Assembly (NCBI GenBank): GCA_015680685.1 | Contig: MNCI01026912.1 | Span: 585,405 to 620,139 of the forward strand | From: Gnetum montanum | Taxonomy: Eukaryota; Streptophyta; Gnetopsida; Gnetales; Gnetaceae | DNA length: 34,735 bases | Direction of reading: 5' to 3' | Shown here: positions 22,711-32,960 of the stretch, one piece after another | Layout of the letters: each line of letters begins with the position of its first letter | Numbering within the stretch: position 1 is the stretch's first letter | Notes under the pieces: model-generated | What the model saw: only the letters and a program-made list of their open reading frames with translations | Databases searched by the model: none | What the model was told of the DNA's origin: nothing | Position numbers and translations under genes: made by a program

Positions 22711-22715
22711 ATTTG
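22711..22715. repeat. Left ATTTG target-site duplication of the composite
   Basis: ATTTG immediately precedes TGATGAG and is matched exactly by ATTTG at 30132-30136. Confidence 0.85.
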
Positions 22716-23597
22716 TGATGAGTGGTGAGGTACCCCTACACTCAACCATACGAATATGAGCGTTTTCACGTGCAATCCGATTGAACTCCACAGATGGACT
22801 AGTTGTGGCACCTAGACAGTTATCCTTAGGTCGCAGTTCACTGTCTTCCCACCTAGACTAGTATTATATTTATCACGTATGGTTTAGTCCAGAGTGAGGT
22901 GTATGATGGGTTTCCTAATCTAATGCTACTCCTGAAGGCAATGGAAAGTAATATTATCTAAGCTAGGAGGAAAAGGGTAAAAGAATCTAATCTAGCCTAA
23001 GTAAGATGAGCATCCATTCCTTGATCATCCATACACATCTTAGACTTCATGCATGACTACCACTGGGATTACCAAGCGTAGATCCTAGGTACGCTACTGG
23101 GTTACCAAGTAGTCACAATGAAATGCTCGTAATAAATTCATACTCATTCCGTGTTCTAATGTGAGTTTAAGGGTGAGAGAAACTAATTAGGAAGGTAGTA
23201 AATAACAATTAAATAGATAAATAAACAAAGTGAATGCTACAATGATGAAGTAATCTCGATCTTTATTGTCGGTCATGTGCATGTCCAAGTACGTCACACT
23301 CGAATAAAGGATGTCATATAATTACATTCACCACACTGCAGGCAAACACTGAAAAATATTCTATATTTGGAGGGGTAAAACTGCTAGAGCTTCACTACAA
23401 TCTAACATCTAATTAGAACAAGGAAAGCTACCTCTTATTTATAGGTATTGAGGCAGACCGCCATATCGCGTACGCGATATCGTAGCCCATGGGATATCAC
23501 AGCTATGATATTACGGTAGTGATATCACAACCACTGCGATATCACGGCTGTGATATCACGACAACAATATCACAGCTAGAAAATTCATGACTCATCA
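22716..23597 (-). mobile_element. LTR of fragment D (minus)
   Basis: On the plus strand it runs from TGATGAGTGG to GACTCATCA. The R-U5 part closely matches C's LTRs (TACCAAGCG, GGATTACCAAGCG, CTAGGTACGCTACTGGG). A minus-strand TATA box lies near 23437-23445. U3 has at least five GATATC palindromes (23476-23557). Beyond 23597 a TACCCCCATGACTGAAT block is the reversed polypurine tract, so this is a 3' LTR. Confidence 0.88.
23461..23580. repeat. GATATC palindrome cluster in D's U3
   Basis: Exact GATATC occurs at 23476, 23493, 23521, 23538 and 23552, with one-base variants at about 23507 and 23566, each in a GATATCAC/GTGATATC context. It lies upstream of the TATA box on the minus strand. Confidence 0.85.
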
Positions 23598-23610
23598 TAC
23601 CCCCATGACT
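23598..23610 (-). other. Polypurine tract of D
   Basis: AGTCATGGGGGTA on the minus strand lies immediately before the TGATGAG end. It matches C (29329-29341) and is close to A. Confidence 0.75.
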
Positions 23611-23779
23611 GAATGAAAACTCGTCCTCGAGTTACAGAGAGAACAAGCTCCATTGATTACACAATGGATAGGTATGGGATTTTTGACTGACTAGGATGGA
23701 TTCATGCTGCAGTGTGGAGTCAGAACAAAATTGAGACACAACACAAAAGAATATCATATGATTACAAAATTAGTGGAAC

Positions 23780-24166
23780 TCATGTAGTTCCTGGTGGCAA
23801 TGGCTCCTCCATTGGTGTCTTTCCCTTTTCTTGTGCTCCAGGTCTTGGGATTTGATGGCGTTGAAGTATGGCCTGGAGTTTCTCCTCTTGTAAGGCCTTG
23901 AGTGCCTTGGCACGCATGTAAGTTTGCGCTTGTGCCATAGAGGCATCCCAGTCAGCCTTCTCTTTTTCTTCTACCACCCTTTTATTCTCTATCAACAGTT
24001 TATTAAGTTGCTCGATTCTGAAAGTGTCCAGCTGGTTCTGAGCAAATTTTGGCCATGTATTCGAAAGATTTAATACTTCCAAAATGGCTTGAACAGAGAA
24101 GTCAATAGTTACACCACAATTGTTAACTTTGGTGCCTTCTTCTTTATTGTGCCAAAATTGGTACAT
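23780..24166 (-). CDS. Unidentified 3' ORF of fragment D
   Basis: A 128-codon frame on the minus strand starts at ATG 24166 and ends in PLPPGTT. It could begin up to 12 codons earlier, near 24202, right at the junction with C. It has no internal stops, unlike everything around it. Residues about 20-60 are mixed hydrophobic; about 50-105 are Glu/Lys/Ala/Gln-rich with likely helix or coiled coil (NKRVVEEKEKADW, MRAKALKALQEEKLQ). A Pro/Lys-rich tail follows. It sits just upstream of the polypurine tract, where some plant gypsy elements carry an extra (env-like or captured) frame. I recognise no domain, no signal peptide and no membrane segment. It is probably the C-terminal part of a longer frame cut at the junction. 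Confidence 0.45.
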   Translation of the reverse strand: MYQFWHNKEEGTKVNNCGVTIDFSVQAILEVLNLSNTWPKFAQNQLDTFRIEQLNKLLIENKRVVEEKEKADWDASMAQAQTYMRAKALKALQEEKLQAILQRHQIPRPGAQEKGKTPMEEPLPPGTT

Positions 24167-24195
24167 TTCCCCTAGATACCAGGCACCGCTTTCAG

Positions 24196-24985
24196 AGAGG
24201 ATAGGTCATAATCTATAAATACGCGATATCGCAACACGTCAAAAAATCTATAAATAAGAGGGCTCTCCCTTGTTTCTCCATCTAGATTGAGACCTTAGCT
24301 AAACTCTTGCCATTTTGCCTCTCCAGAGATAGAATAATTTCCATGTGCCCGTAGTAGGAGTCCCAAAGTGAATGGATCTCTATTCGAGTGAATTGTACCT
24401 AAGCACACATTTGCGTGCGACAATAAAGAAGAACTTTGTGATAAACCTTGCAGCATGTGGACTAAGCTAAATAGGATTTAATTACTATTGAATGTTTAAT
24501 TACTTTCCTAGATGATTAATCTCTCTTCACCCTTATCTCCTCGTAATGTCGAATGAGTATGACTTGATTATGAGCATTTAAGTATGACTACTTGGTAACC
24601 TAGTAGCGTACCTAGGATCTGCGCTTGGTAATCCCAGTGGTAGTCATGCACGAAGTCCAACATATGTACGGATAATCAAGGAACAAATGCTCATCGCACT
24701 TAGGCTAGTTTAGATTCTCTTTTACTCTTTCTCTCTTAGCTTAGATAATATTACTTTCCATTTCCTTCAGGAGTAGCATTAGATTAGGACAACATCATAC
24801 ACCTCACTTTGGACTAAGCCATACATGACAAATATAATACTAGTCGAGGTAGGAAGATAGCAAACTACAACCTAAGGTTAACTGTCTAGGTGCCATAACT
24901 AGTCCTTCTGCAGAGTTCGATTAGATCGGGCGTGAAAACGCTCATATTCATATGGTTGAGTGTAGGGGTACCTCGCCACTCATCA
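24196..24985 (+). mobile_element. 5' LTR of element C
   Basis: This aligns with the 3' LTR 29342-30131 from GATATCGC onwards (shared TATAAATA and the blocks CTTGTTTCTCCATCT, GGAGTCCCAAAGTGAA, GTGAATTGTACCTAAGCACA). It ends CCACTCATCA at 24985. The first 20-25 bases do not match and no TGATG tip is seen, so the left edge is approximate. Two TATAAAT boxes (about 24214 and 24249) lie near the start; U3 is short with one GATATC. Confidence 0.8.
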
Positions 24986-24986
24986 T

Positions 24987-25004
24987 TGGCACCATTGCCA
25001 AGGA
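24987..25004 (+). other. Primer-binding site of C (tRNA-Asp type)
   Basis: TGGCACCATTGCCAAGGA lies one base after the LTR. It is the best-kept copy in the window of the TGGCGCCGTTGCCGGGGA site I recall for Athila-type elements. Confidence 0.75.
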
Positions 25005-25142
25005 TTGTGCTAGTTATCTATATTAGTTATATCATACAAGGTCATTGTATTGGAATTAATGATATATCTTTTAGTAAAATAAATAATTACAAAAAGTCCC
25101 ATACAAATTCACACACAATTTCACAACCATGCCTCTCCTACA

Positions 25143-27329
25143 AACAATGATAATACCATACCTAGTGAGGAAATTCATTGGAGAACCAACGAATTAGTTG
25201 ACAATGAAGATTGGAGTAATCAACCTTATGTAAGAGTTCCCTACATTTATGAACACCCAAACGATACTCAAAGACCCTCATCATCCAACTCTGACACCTC
25301 TAGTAAGGATGAGACATCCCGTAGAACGAGGAGGCCCAAAAGGCCTAAGACCTTCTCAATAACTAACAAGAATTTTCTTGGGGATGATTGGAAGGCTTAC
25401 AAAAGTCATAACGAGTTTTACAATTCCTTCTCTTCCTCTACTCCTTCAACGTCAGATTGTGATACATATGACTATCTTTCAAGGGATCGGCGTAGAACTA
25501 AAAATCGAGCTCACAAAGAAAATCAAGAACGCCAACATAAATAAAGGCAACATCGTCCCAACACATGAACGTACAACTTACCTGATGATGATGAACCCCT
25601 GCTAGCCACTAAGAGCCTAACACAAATACAAGAGGCTATTCAAATCTCACATAGGCATCATAAAAAGAGCCGTCTACCCAGGCTTGATTTAAACAACTTT
25701 CCCAAGTTTCTAGGAGGCTCTAATTCAAATTTGCAACATCATTTACAAGCCTTCTACGATGCCTGTGCATGGAACAACATTGATAATGGGTGGCAAAAAC
25801 TTAAGCTCTTCCCTATGACGCTCGTTGGCCAAGTAAAAGTATGGTATAGATCGTTAAAAAAAAATTCAATACGACATTGGCCAACAATGGTAGAAGCCTT
25901 TAATGAAAGATACCAAACCTATGCAAGAGAGTTAGCCTTGAGGAGACAAATCCAAGAATGGAAACAATCGCAGCATGAACCCTTGGACATGGCCTTAGAA
26001 AGATATTATGCACTGTTAAAAAACTCCCCATGCCATGGGTTCTCTGAAGAGAGGCTAATGTACCATGTCATATATGGGCTCCGTAATGAAACGAGGGAGA
26101 CCCTAGGGATGTACGCCTGAGGTCAACTATATGAGCTACAAACCCATCAACTTCAAGAGCTTGTTAAGCAGGCAGAAAAAGAATAAGAAGAACTAGCCAA
26201 ATGGGAGAATGTTGAAAGTTCTCAACAAGACCAAAATCTCAACTTAACAAGGGTCCATAATCATAAAAAGGAGAAATCCACTCACTTCAAGGAGGTGGAA
26301 TCATCTTTTCCCATCCTACAATCATTAGATGCAATTGAGGCAAAGGTCAATAAGATGGTAGATTGGGTACATGAAAGATGTGGAGAATATGCCAACATCA
26401 TTAGAGGAAGAGTTATGCCAAACCGAGAAACGGGACGGGACACCACGGAACAATCAAAACAAAAGGTAGAAGATCATAAGAATAAGAGCTCAACTGCCAA
26501 TTTCACATATTAATGTAACGTTTGTCTGTACAATCACCCCAAAGGCCAATGCCCAGTCTTGTCACATTTACATGAGCATTGGGGAGGAATGTTACATCCA
26601 AATTTCATACAGAAATATCCGGTTCAACCACAGTGACAAAAACCTCAGTCATGGGGGAGGCCACCACTAGCTGGACCATACCCTTCATATGTCCCAATGC
26701 CAAATGCTTATTATTATGTTCAACACCCTGTTTCTCCAACAAGCTTATCATCCTCTACCTTACCTAATCGTTATCATTCTCTCGAGTACTATCCACCCAT
26801 GTCCTCTCCAACAAGATCACCACCTCACGTGCCTTACACTTATTACACTTATCCTCAACCTCAATATTCTCATACTTCACCTCCTCCTACATCACCGCCT
26901 ACTATGCCAGGAATTTTTGCACCACAGCACCAACCTGCAAACGTTACTTGTGCTGCTACTCCCAACAGCAGTGGAGGTCCTTCACAACATCGAAAGCGTC
27001 CCTTCTTTAGACATGACCGTCGAAAGGGACACCATAGTTCAGGAAACACTGCATCCACCAAGTCAACACAAACCCAACACTATGGTGCATCTTCCTCTTC
27101 AAACCCAACGCCTCATGTTACCTCATCAAGGCCACCACTTAACACTCCAACAACCATACGGCCCAATGAATATAGCCATGGAGGACAACATTCTAATCCT
27201 TGCATACCATCTAACGATCCCAATTATCATAGTGGGTCAACTCGTTATCCGAAAACTACATCTTTTAAATTACCCCACTATGGTTACTATAATCAAGTCT
27301 GTGAACCCCAATGGGGTCAGTATGACTAG
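25143..27329 (+). pseudogene. gag: gag of gag-only element C
   Basis: One reading frame can be followed for 2.2 kb with no frameshift. It has only stop codons in it, at 25542, 25566, 26118, 26184, 26511, 26634 and 27327 (first bases). In order: an acidic Ser-rich N-terminus; an Arg-rich part; NFPKFLGGSNSN; the capsid-like core with LQHHLQAFYDACAWNN and GQVKVWYRSL (open 25731-26120); a second helical part (26295-26513); the zinc knuckle CNVCLYNHPKGQC at 26514-26552; and a Pro/Ser/Tyr/His-rich tail with KRPFFRHDRR. The start codon is unclear because the frame stays open upstream. No protease, RT or integrase follows. Gag would build particles using enzymes supplied by others. Confidence 0.85.
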
Positions 27330-29341
27330 GTCCCAATATTTCCAATACGCAAGGATCCTAATCTTCCATTTATTAATTCTAGTCATGCTAAAACATTTTG
27401 GTATGGGGGGTATCCTCTATTCTAACAACACAGAATTAATAAATATTTTTCTGATTCTTTAATTTTTTAACTTTTTGTTTTCTAGTTTTTCACCTTTTAA
27501 TTTATTTCTTTATCTTTTTGTCTTTTAAGTTTTTGTTTTGCAACATCGTTATACTCTTTCATTTCTTTGTGTGTTTATTTATTTTGTTTCGTTAAGTTCG
27601 TCACTTAATAAGTGCTCCACAGATGGTATGAACTGTATTCCATTGATTGCTAATGTTTGGTTTTTACCTTTAAGTTATGATGTTGATACTATGGTATGGT
27701 TCTTTTGATATAACAAGAAATGAGTCCACATCACCCATACATCCATGAATTTCTATGGTCTCTCTTGGCTTGGAACTATACAATCCCTTTCCTTTCAAAA
27801 TAAGAACTATTAACGAATTGGTGACTGGGCATTTCTCAAACTAAAGAAGGACTCAAGGATTAAAAAGATTTAATGCATTTGTATTGGCCATTCTCTTAGG
27901 TGCTTGAATGTTTTCTTCTTGAGTCTCCCATACCATTCCGACATTGCTCCATTATCGAGAAGCTAAGCTAATAAAAATAACAAAGTCTTTGCATGGTGTG
28001 GTTCTCACGTATAAACACATAAAACACAAAAAAAAATAAAAAAAGAAAAAAAAAGTAGGAATTCAAAGCACACCCCTTAGACGAAACAATCATCTGGGCT
28101 ACAGGCACTGGTTATGGAACTAAATAAAGATGTTCCCTCTAACTAAAGCCCTTCTCGTTTCATATCTCCTCTTTCATTTTGTTGGAATGGTTGTGACTCT
28201 TTGGTGGAGACATTCTTGTTACTTCAAGTGGATGATTGGCCGAATGTGTTAATGCGAAGTCACTAGAGGTGGTTTGTTTGAGGCTAGATTTGGAATGAGA
28301 TTTTCTAAGTCACATTAACCATGAAATACACAAGGGCTGTACACCACCTTATTCTTGGGATTCCATTCCATTCTCTTCTTTCCCATCATTCTTCTCCATT
28401 TTTCACCTAATTACTGGTTGTATCAGTAGTCCATATTTTGGTTGATGCATTGTTTTCTTTTTGGTAAACTCTTGTGGTTAAGACTTTAACTCTTGTTTCC
28501 AAATGACATTTCTAAAGCCTATGGACTCTTTGAATGTGGGAATGTCAAGGCATTAAGGGCATGAGCCTACTTTGGGGAGGAACCACTGGCATTCCTATTT
28601 GGTGCATCAGTTAATTTCTTTCCCTTAAACATTTTTGCAGTTGACCATTTATTTTGTTCATCTCCATCTTTGACATCCATTGTATTGGCGTTGCTATTGT
28701 TTATTTTTCTCCATCTTTCTTATCCCTTATCTTTTCTATTCTCTCGCTACCGGAGGTTCACTCTTAGTCATGGGGGTCCTAACCCACTTTTTTTGATTTT
28801 CACCTAACCCCTACACCTTCGATAGTCACCAATATTATATCTCTAGATCCATATCAGACATACCACAACTCAACCAATGGACCTTTCACCAAAGCAAGGT
28901 ATCAACTGCATTGTGATTCATTTACCCTTGCTAATATAAGATTGTATTGTGTGTAGATGGAAACCATACAACAACGGATTGGACCTAAAGGGAACACTCA
29001 AAATGGATCGGTGCTAAAACAGTTATACAAGGAACAAGATTGATGGTGCACTTACGGAGAGACAACAAAAGGCACAATTTTGGCGTTGGCAGCAGCAGAC
29101 TTCTTCTCTCTTCTCTCTTCTCTCTTCTCTCTTCTCTCTCAATTGCCAAATAAGGCTTGATGTCAAATGTATAAAGTGTTCACTCTTGTTGTTGTGAACA
29201 CCAGTTTTTTCATGTTCTGTAATGATGATCCGTTCACATATCATCTCATTCACCATTAGTTCCATTCAAGTCAATAATCCCATACCTTCCCAATATTTTG
29301 TAACGAACTCAAGGATGAGTTTTTATTCAGTCATGGGGGTA
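27330..29341 (+). other. 3' noncoding region of C with polypurine tract
   Basis: No coding motif is seen. After the gag stop the frame stays open for about 30 more codons. There is an A-rich run at about 28028-28054. A (TTCTCTC)5 microsatellite is at 29104-29140. The last 200 bp resemble A's 3' end, closing with CAGTCATGGGGGTA before the LTR. A GTCATGGGGG copy also lies at 28767 and another inside gag at 26648. Confidence 0.6.
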
Positions 29342-30131
29342 TGATGGGATGCGATATCTCATGGGCCGTGATATCGCAGCGTGCCACCAAATCTATAAAT
29401 AATAGGCGGCTGTCCCTTGTTTCTCCATCTGGATTGAGACCTTAGCTAACCTCTTGCCATTTTGCCTCTCCAAAGATAGAATAATTTCCATGTGCCCGTA
29501 GTAGGAGTCCCAAAGTGAACGAATCTCTATTCGAGTGAATTGTACCTAAGCACACATTTGCATGCAGCAATAAAGATGAACTTTCTGATAAACCTTGTAG
29601 CATGTGGACTAAGCTAAATAGGATTTAATTACTGTTGAATGTTTAATTACTTTCCTAGATGATTAATCTCTCTTCACCGTTATCTCCTCATAATGCCAAT
29701 GAATACGACTTGATTACAAGCATTTAAGTGTGACTACTTGGTAACCTAGTAGCATACCTAGGCTCTGCACTTGGTAATCCCAGTGGTATTCATGCACAAA
29801 GTCCAAGATGTGTACGGATAATCAAGGAATGGATGCTCATCACATTTAGGCTAGTTTAGATTCTCTTTTACTCTTTCTCTCTTAGCTTAGATAATATTAC
29901 TTTCTATTGCCTTTAGGAGTAGCATTAGATTAGGACCACATCATACACCTCACTCTGGACTAAACCATACGTGACAAATATAATACTAGTCCAGGTGGGA
30001 AGACAGCGAACTACGACCTAAGGTTAACTATCTAGGTGCCACAACTAGTCTGTCTGCGGAGTTTGACCGGATTGCACGTGAAAACGCTCGTATTCGTATG
30101 GTTGAGTGTAGGGGTACCTCACCACTCATCA
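29342..30131 (+). mobile_element. 3' LTR of element C
   Basis: It runs from TGATGGGATG to CACTCATCA, with TATAAATAATA at 29394 and GATATC words at 29353 and 29370. The right tip abuts the ATTTG duplication. Confidence 0.9.
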
Positions 30132-30136
30132 ATTTG
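30132..30136. repeat. Right ATTTG target-site duplication of the composite
   Basis: This is an exact match to 22711-22715; copia E sequence resumes here. Confidence 0.85.
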
Positions 30137-30629
30137 TTACCAAGGTTTGAAGAATTTATTTATTTATGTGGCCGAATTTTCTATGCCACATACGAGCACC
30201 ATTTGTATTACTGATCAAGAACTTGGATTCAAGGTTAGGATTATCTCCAAATATAGTGGTGTAATCATTTGCCTTTCTATTTCCTTCTATAAAAATGTTT
30301 CCAAAGGTTAAATCTTTTATTCTACAAGTTTCTTTTGAAAAAGTAACATCAAAATTTGAATCACAATGTTGACTAACACTGATAAGATTGTGCTTTAGCC
30401 CTTTAACAAAGAAAAATTTATTTACTATAGGTTGACCCTTACCTTTCCCTCCTATGGTACCAATACCTATTATAGGAGCTTCCATGTCATCTTCAAATGT
30501 GAAAGTTATATAATTTTGTTTTAAAAAATGTATGAATTGGGATTTATCTCCTATCATATGTCTTGAACAACCACTATCAATATACCATGAGCTTGTTTTA
30601 ATGACAGAGAGAGCAACTTGAGCCATCAT
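30137..30629 (-). pseudogene. pol: Protease and start of integrase of element E
   Basis: The open frame on the minus strand is 30156-30629. SSWYIDSGCSRHMIGD holds the copia protease active site (DSG, codons near 30575-30583). KGKGQP and KGLKHNLISVSQ follow, the usual copia protease-to-integrase bridge, then MWHRKFGHINK, the start of the GAG-pre-integrase zinc region. A TAA follows K, and the frame reaches the insertion site. The continuation is at 22710. Confidence 0.9.
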
Positions 30630-30639
30630 GTTTTCTTCA

Positions 30640-31457
30640 TATTTCTTCTCTTTTTTCTTCCAAACATTCTTTTCCTACAAGGCACCTTGTCTAGGTTGTT
30701 TTTGAAAAGACCAAGTGTAATTTTTCTTTCATAGATGGCAACAAGCCTGAACATGTTCAAATTTTCCACAATAAAAGTAATTTAAGGTCTTAAATCTTGT
30801 TATATTACCAAATCCAAAAGGACATTCTTTTGAGTAGCCTAAAGAAGCCTTAATGTGTACATCCTTTTGCTCTTGGTCTTTGAGCTTTTCTTTTGAAATT
30901 TTCTTATTGATCTACTCAATAATATTGGTTAGCCTTTGAATCTTAGTCGTTAGGTCTAAGTTTTTATTCTTAAGATAGGAACATTTAGCATCAAGAGTTG
31001 CAATCTTTGTCTCCTTGTCATGTAAGATTTCTTTCATTTTAAAGCATAGACTTTGAAAGGAAATAATTTCATTACAAAGTAACTCATACCTTTCTTTAAA
31101 GGAGTTTTCATCTCCTTTATGATGACATCTATGATCCTCAATAGATTCTTGATTTGTCAATGTAGGACATAGATAATAAACATCTTTTGATGCATCCTTT
31201 GAAATTCTTTTCTTATTTAAATTGTTGTAGATGTTGTTGGACCTACAATTACAATCTCTTTTTGAGGCCATATGACCTCTTCCATTACATATGCAACTGA
31301 ATGTAGAGGTAGACATAGAAAGTTTACCTTTACTTATGTAGTAGAGGAGTTGAATGCAACTCTTCAAGATGAATTTGATGAAGCATATTAGTCTATTTTT
31401 CCAGTTGAATCTAATAGCTATTTTTGATCTGATATTAGTTATCCCTTTCATGTTCAT
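30640..31457 (-). pseudogene. gag: gag of element E, large internal deletion
   Basis: The minus-strand frame 30912-31457 starts MNMKGITNIRSKIAIRFNW close to the primer site, like a copia gag N-terminus. After about 60 residues it passes to a zinc-knuckle-like CICNGRGHMASKRDC. In intact copia gag the capsid-like (UBN2-type) region of roughly 200 residues lies between these points, so most of it has been lost. A Lys/Glu-rich coiled-coil part follows (MKEILHDKETKIATL). Frame breaks lie at 30640-30910 before the protease frame. Confidence 0.75.
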
Positions 31458-31483
31458 GTTGAGTTATCTACATGAGATTACCA

Positions 31484-31496
31484 GGCTCTGATACCA
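31484..31496 (-). other. Primer-binding site of E (initiator Met tRNA)
   Basis: TGGTATCAGAGCC on the minus strand lies four bases from the LTR end. It is the well-known copia site complementary to the initiator methionine tRNA. Confidence 0.9.
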
Positions 31497-31500
31497 CTTA

Positions 31501-32520
31501 TGAATCAAGAACTTAGAAGGGGGATTGAATAAGTTTCCCAATTAAAAATGCACCAGCTGCAAAAATACACCAATTTTATATGGTTCCCCAACTTGGGTAC
31601 ATCCACACTTGAAGGGTAGAATCCATGCATACCTCTAGACTTTATTTCTTCAAAAATATGATTTGAACCACTCCTTATATAAGCTTTGAGCTTTGCTCTG
31701 AAGTGTTTCATCACTACAAAACCACTCAATCCTGCAAGGTCCTAACAAGCTCAAAATGTGGTTTAGAGAATCTCATAACCTTTACAAAATTGAGCTTCAC
31801 TCCAAAGTGTTTTAAGACCATAAAGCCACTCAATCTTATAGGATCTCTACAAGCTCAACAAGGATGTCTTCTTGCAAGAAGTACATCAACCCCGTAGGGC
31901 TACAAAAAAGAAAGAAAGAAAGAAAAGAATAAGGAAAGGTTGTAAGTAAATTTACAAATCCTTGTACTTGAAGCTTAGTACAATCACAATTAAGTAAAAT
32001 GATGTTACAATGAAGAGTAAGAATAAGATTGCTTAGAATAGCCAATGAGTGCTTGTGCAATTCCCAAGATTTTTGACATTGTCTTATAGTCTCAAGGTTT
32101 TCAAAAACTCCTCAAAATTCATGAAATGACTACCAAATGGCTAGTGCAGATGTCTCCTTCTAAGTTTAGACATCTATCTGAGATAGCCCTTAATGTAGGA
32201 GAGACATCTATCTGAAAAGTGAGATGTCTACTATGATATGATTTTCCATAGATGTGTACTATTTTTTGAAGACATCTACCCCACTTTTAAACTTTGAAGT
32301 CTAAGACATTCTCTTATCAATTTAACTTCTTAGTAGTCCTCAAAACACCTTAGTTTGATTTTCAAACTCCATTTTCATCCATGCTTTCATCTTGCCCATG
32401 TAGTCTTCATTTTGACATCTTAACATAGATCTCATTTCCTTGAAGTTATTGTTTATGGTCCTATGAAATCAATCACACACACACATTCTACTTTCTCTAT
32501 TTTTCTTAAGGTTTTGACAT
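31501..32520 (-). mobile_element. 5' LTR of copia element E
   Basis: The left edge is TGAATCAAG, next to the primer site. A minus-strand TATATAAG box lies at 31675-31684. The first 575 bp align with 19948-20540. U3 beyond that carries AGACATCT (32168, 32200, about 32270) and AGATGTCT (32148, 32222) words. The end near 32520 is tentative; flanks TATCG and TAATG (19943-19947) match at only three of five bases. Confidence 0.65.
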
Positions 32521-32960
32521 ATCGAAAGGTCAATAATTAAGATCTGGACACTTAAGAATTAAAGTGGAAAAACAAGCAGTAGCAATATTTTCTTTGTTTG
32601 ATCATAAAATAACTTACATTATGAGACTAAAAGGAAGTTGTACATAACACTTGTAGAGTTAGAGATGCTTCAAATCCAATACAGTATGCAATATGATGTC
32701 ATAGAGGACATAGCAAAGAAATTGACACATTATTAGAAGTTGAAAGAGAAAGTTAGAGCATTCAATGTGAAGCATCAACTATTTACTTCCTGATTTGTTC
32801 AAGCAAATATGATGTTTCTTAATCTACCATGTTCATGGAAAATCCCAATAACTATAAAGCTAGCCAATTTGGCTTAGCTCATTGATGATCCATGGATTGA
32901 TGTAGAGAAACACTTGGTCATCCTTAATCATTTCCACATAGAGGATGAATTTGCTAATTA
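32521..32960 (+). pseudogene. Possible old coding relic to the right of E
   Basis: The plus strand reads VELEMLQIQYSMQYDVIE, then KEKVRAFNVKHQLF and DPWIDVEKHLVILNHFHIE, with a few stops. The pieces look coding-like but I recognise no family. It may be the other half of the relic at 19251-19947 that E interrupted. Confidence 0.3.

Larger units (their letters stand above)
22716..30131. mobile_element. Composite D/C insertion with three LTRs, one inverted
   Basis: From left: LTR in minus orientation (22716-23597), about 600 bp of minus-sense 3' internal sequence with an open frame, then 5' LTR (about 24196-24985), gag and 3' LTR (29342-30131) in plus orientation. All three LTRs belong to one family. 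Exact ATTTG copies flank the whole unit, not each part, and E's integrase frame joins across it. Left and right pieces are therefore likely to have entered together or been fused after insertion. Confidence 0.8.
19948..32520 (-). mobile_element. Element E: Ty1/copia (SIRE/Maximus-like), split by the D/C composite
   Basis: On the minus strand: 5' LTR (31501 to about 32520), initiator-Met primer site, short gag, protease, integrase (split), RT, partial RNase H, 3' LTR. The order PR-IN-RT-RH defines copia. RT motifs FEMSMMGKLNNFLGFQI and KLYRGMIGSLLYLT fit the SIRE/Maximus lineage. It has a shortened gag, a missing RT residue, a deleted 3' end and many stops. The right boundary is tentative, set where TGTCAAAA on the minus strand could start the LTR. 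Confidence 0.82.

Noticed and set aside
26689-27462. Longest open frame in the window (257 codons, plus)
   Set aside because: Leu/His/Pro-rich shadow of the gag tail in another frame; the homologous frame with KRPFFR and the knuckle is the adjacent one.
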